Assembly: GCA_934464585.1 (NCBI GenBank)
Contig: CAKSJY010000001.1
Location: 124,001-188,000 of the forward strand
Direction of reading: 5' to 3'
DNA: 64,000 bases
Source: an uncultured Eubacteriales bacterium
GTDB lineage: Bacteria; Bacillota; Clostridia; Oscillospirales; Acutalibacteraceae
The notes beneath the pieces were generated by a model. The model made no database searches, was not told where the DNA came from, and was given only the letters and a program-made list of their open reading frames with translations. Shown here in pieces: positions 62,480 through 64,000 of this stretch. Both the position numbers and the translations under genes were made by a program. Position 1 is the stretch's first letter; each line of letters opens with the position of its first letter.

Positions 62480-64000
62480 GTGAAGAAAGGATTAAAAAAA
62501 ATTATATCGCTAGCTCTTAGCATTATGCTTTGCATCACAATGGTTCCTCACTCATTTGCAGCGGTTGATAATGCGGCTGAGGGTAGTGTAACACCTAAGG
62601 TTGCAGCAGGTGAGAGGCATACGGTTATCCTAAAATCAGACGGTACTGTCTGGGCAACGGGCTATAACTATTATGGTCAACTAGGAGTTGGTGATACAAA
62701 TGATAGAAATACGTTTACTCAATGCGTAGATGCTAGGGGTCATATAACTGGTGCTACTGACTTAGCCTGCGGAAGTTGGCACACTGCAATAATTCGTGGA
62801 AATGGTGAAATTTGGCAGTGCGGAAGTGACAGCAACCATCCACTTGGCAATAGCATTATGAAGAATAGTGAGGTATTTATAAGAAGCTCAATGTACACAA
62901 ACGGAAGTACTGGATCTACAGAAGTTATAACTGGCGCAAAACAGGTGTCGTGCGGTTGTAATTATACTGCAATAATCCATGGCGATGGTGAAGTGTGGCA
63001 GTGTGGTATGAATAATTTTGGTCAATTAGGTACTAACAATAAGTCAGATGCTAATTTTTTTAAAAAAAGCTTAATGTATACAAATGGAATTGATGGAGAC
63101 ACAGAGACTATAACAGGAGCTACCCAAATAGCTTGCGGAGGTTGGCACACTGCTATAGTCCGTAATGATGAAGTTTGGCAATGTGGGAATAATCAGAAGG
63201 GTCAGCTTGGTAATACGAATGTAGCCTCAGGTTCTTATGGTGATAGCAGTATAGCATTTGTAAAAAGTTCAATGTATATAAACGGAAGTAGTGGAGATAC
63301 AAAAAACATAACGGGAGTAAAACAAATAGTGTGTGGGGCTCGTCACACTGCAATAATCCTTGGTGAGGGTGAAGTTTGGCAATGTGGGAATAATGAGAAT
63401 GGTCAGCTTGGTAATACATCTATACCTTCAGGCAGTTCTAGTAACTACAGTTCAGTATTTGTAAAAAGTTCAATGTATGCAAACGGAAGTAGTGGGGATA
63501 CAGAGGCTATAACCGGAGCAAAACAGATAGCATATGGCGATAGTCACACTGCAATAATCCTTGGTGAGGGTGAAGTTTGGCAATGTGGGAATAATCAGAG
63601 GGGTCAGCTTGGCAATAATAGTAATATAAATAGTAAAGTATTTGTAAAGAGCCTTAACATAACTAATGCTATATCATTATCTACGGGAGTCTTGGCTCTC
63701 CATACGATGACTTTATGTACTAAATCAGATGGCACATATATGCTATATGGTGTAGGAAATAATAATAAGGGTCAGCTAGGTCTAGGGTATACAGGCAACA
63801 ACGATACTGAAAATCCACTTGATTATATAACGACTTTTAGTTTAACTCCGTTTAGTATGGCATTAATTCCGGAATATATAGTAGACATAGAATGGAGCAA
63901 ACTGGAATATAAATACAATGCAACTTGGGACGTAGAGAAACAAAGATGGGGAGAAGGTTCTTGGACACCTGCTAATGAAGGTGACGACAAAGTTGTAGTA
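62480..64000 (+). CDS. Secreted RCC1-repeat (beta-propeller) protein, cut by the window end
   Basis: An open frame of 507 codons from GTG 62480 (AGGAGGAA upstream) runs off the right edge. A signal peptide ends near HSFAAVD (about residue 31). Seven RCC1-type repeats follow (about residues 40-430): GTVWATGYNYYGQLG, GEIWQCGSDSNHPLG, GEVWQCGMNNFGQLG, DEVWQCGNNQKGQLG, GEVWQCGNNENGQLG, GEVWQCGNNQRGQLG and YGVGNNNKGQLG. Seven repeats fit a complete propeller. Another domain begins near residue 465 (WSKLEYKYNATWDVE). Two of the repeats are almost identical at DNA level. No anchor is seen in the part present. Confidence 0.85.
   Translation, partial: MKKGLKKIISLALSIMLCITMVPHSFAAVDNAAEGSVTPKVAAGERHTVILKSDGTVWATGYNYYGQLGVGDTNDRNTFTQCVDARGHITGATDLACGSWHTAIIRGNGEIWQCGSDSNHPLGNSIMKNSEVFIRSSMYTNGSTGSTEVITGAKQVSCGCNYTAIIHGDGEVWQCGMNNFGQLGTNNKSDANFFKKSLMYTNGIDGDTETITGATQIACGGWHTAIVRNDEVWQCGNNQKGQLGNTNVASGSYGDSSIAFVKSSMYINGSSGDTKNITGVKQIVCGARHTAIILGEGEVWQCGNNENGQLGNTSIPSGSSSNYSSVFVKSSMYANGSSGDTEAITGAKQIAYGDSHTAIILGEGEVWQCGNNQRGQLGNNSNINSKVFVKSLNITNAISLSTGVLALHTMTLCTKSDGTYMLYGVGNNNKGQLGLGYTGNNDTENPLDYITTFSLTPFSMALIPEYIVDIEWSKLEYKYNATWDVEKQRWGEGSWTPANEGDDKVVV

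Noticed and set aside
63153..63419. Minus-strand frame with repeated tyrosine/histidine-rich motifs
   Set aside because: It is the reverse complement of the RCC1 repeats; the repetition comes from the plus-strand gene.

Overview
The window looks like chromosomal DNA of a low-GC, Gram-positive, anaerobic spore former of class Clostridia. AT-rich intergenic DNA, consensus sigma-A promoters and strong AGGAGG ribosome sites fit Firmicutes. spoVT and a SpoVAF/GerA-type protein indicate sporulation. A complete Rnf ion-pumping complex, and a NifU-like protein paired with a GGGtGRT protein, indicate an anaerobe. I cannot fix the family or species.

Layout. 1-3.4 kb: a tandem family of small unknown proteins (one copy broken by a stop), spoVT, an XRE regulator divergent from a VanZ-like membrane protein with a 9-bp-arm palindrome between them, and a DUF5067 gene pair. 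3.6-9 kb: a DUF1292 protein, a probable 6S RNA, spoVAF, an acyltransferase-like membrane protein that appears to start at ATT, and tex. 9-16.4 kb: a large metallophosphoesterase/beta-helix protein without a signal peptide, an orphan oligopeptide-binding lipoprotein, ychF and an unknown membrane protein. 16.5-21.6 kb: initiator tRNA, then an accessory island holding a GC-richer sortase-anchored surface protein between two decayed IS200/IS605 elements. 21.6-23.7 kb: two small secreted or lipid-anchored proteins. 23.7-31.9 kb: minus-strand genes for a Cache-HAMP-PP2C phosphatase, then an apparent operon trmB, lipoprotein, response regulator, histidine kinase, DUF1385, prmC. 32.2-39.7 kb: glmU (short), prs, pth, mfd and a PrsA/SurA-like lipoprotein, the same gene order as around glmU (gcaD) in Bacillus. 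39.8-48.8 kb: minus-strand rplS, then lepB, rbgA, rnhB, yraN, dipeptidase, thrC, phosphoesterase, glyS and an FAD-dependent oxidoreductase. 49.2-59.2 kb: the NifU-like/GGGtGRT pair, prfB (no programmed frameshift), apbE, a NusG-II protein, a Gx transporter and rnfCDGEAB. 59.4-64 kb: a small transcription unit, ppa, a TSCPD protein, a secreted beta-helix protein and the start of a secreted seven-repeat RCC1 propeller protein running off the right edge.

How genes work together. apbE probably flavinylates RnfD and RnfG, whose acceptor threonine motifs are visible. lepB, rbgA, rplS, prfB, glyS, pth and tRNA-fMet serve translation and secretion. The lipoprotein encoded with the two-component system may be an accessory sensor (inference). 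Several predicted surface or beta-helix proteins (9165, 17763, 22716, 60690, 62480) suggest an elaborate envelope. No CRISPR array, prophage or obvious defence system was seen. The least explained items are the 9165-12464 protein, the tandem small proteins at the left edge, the lipoprotein/two-component unit and the 59.4 kb transcript.
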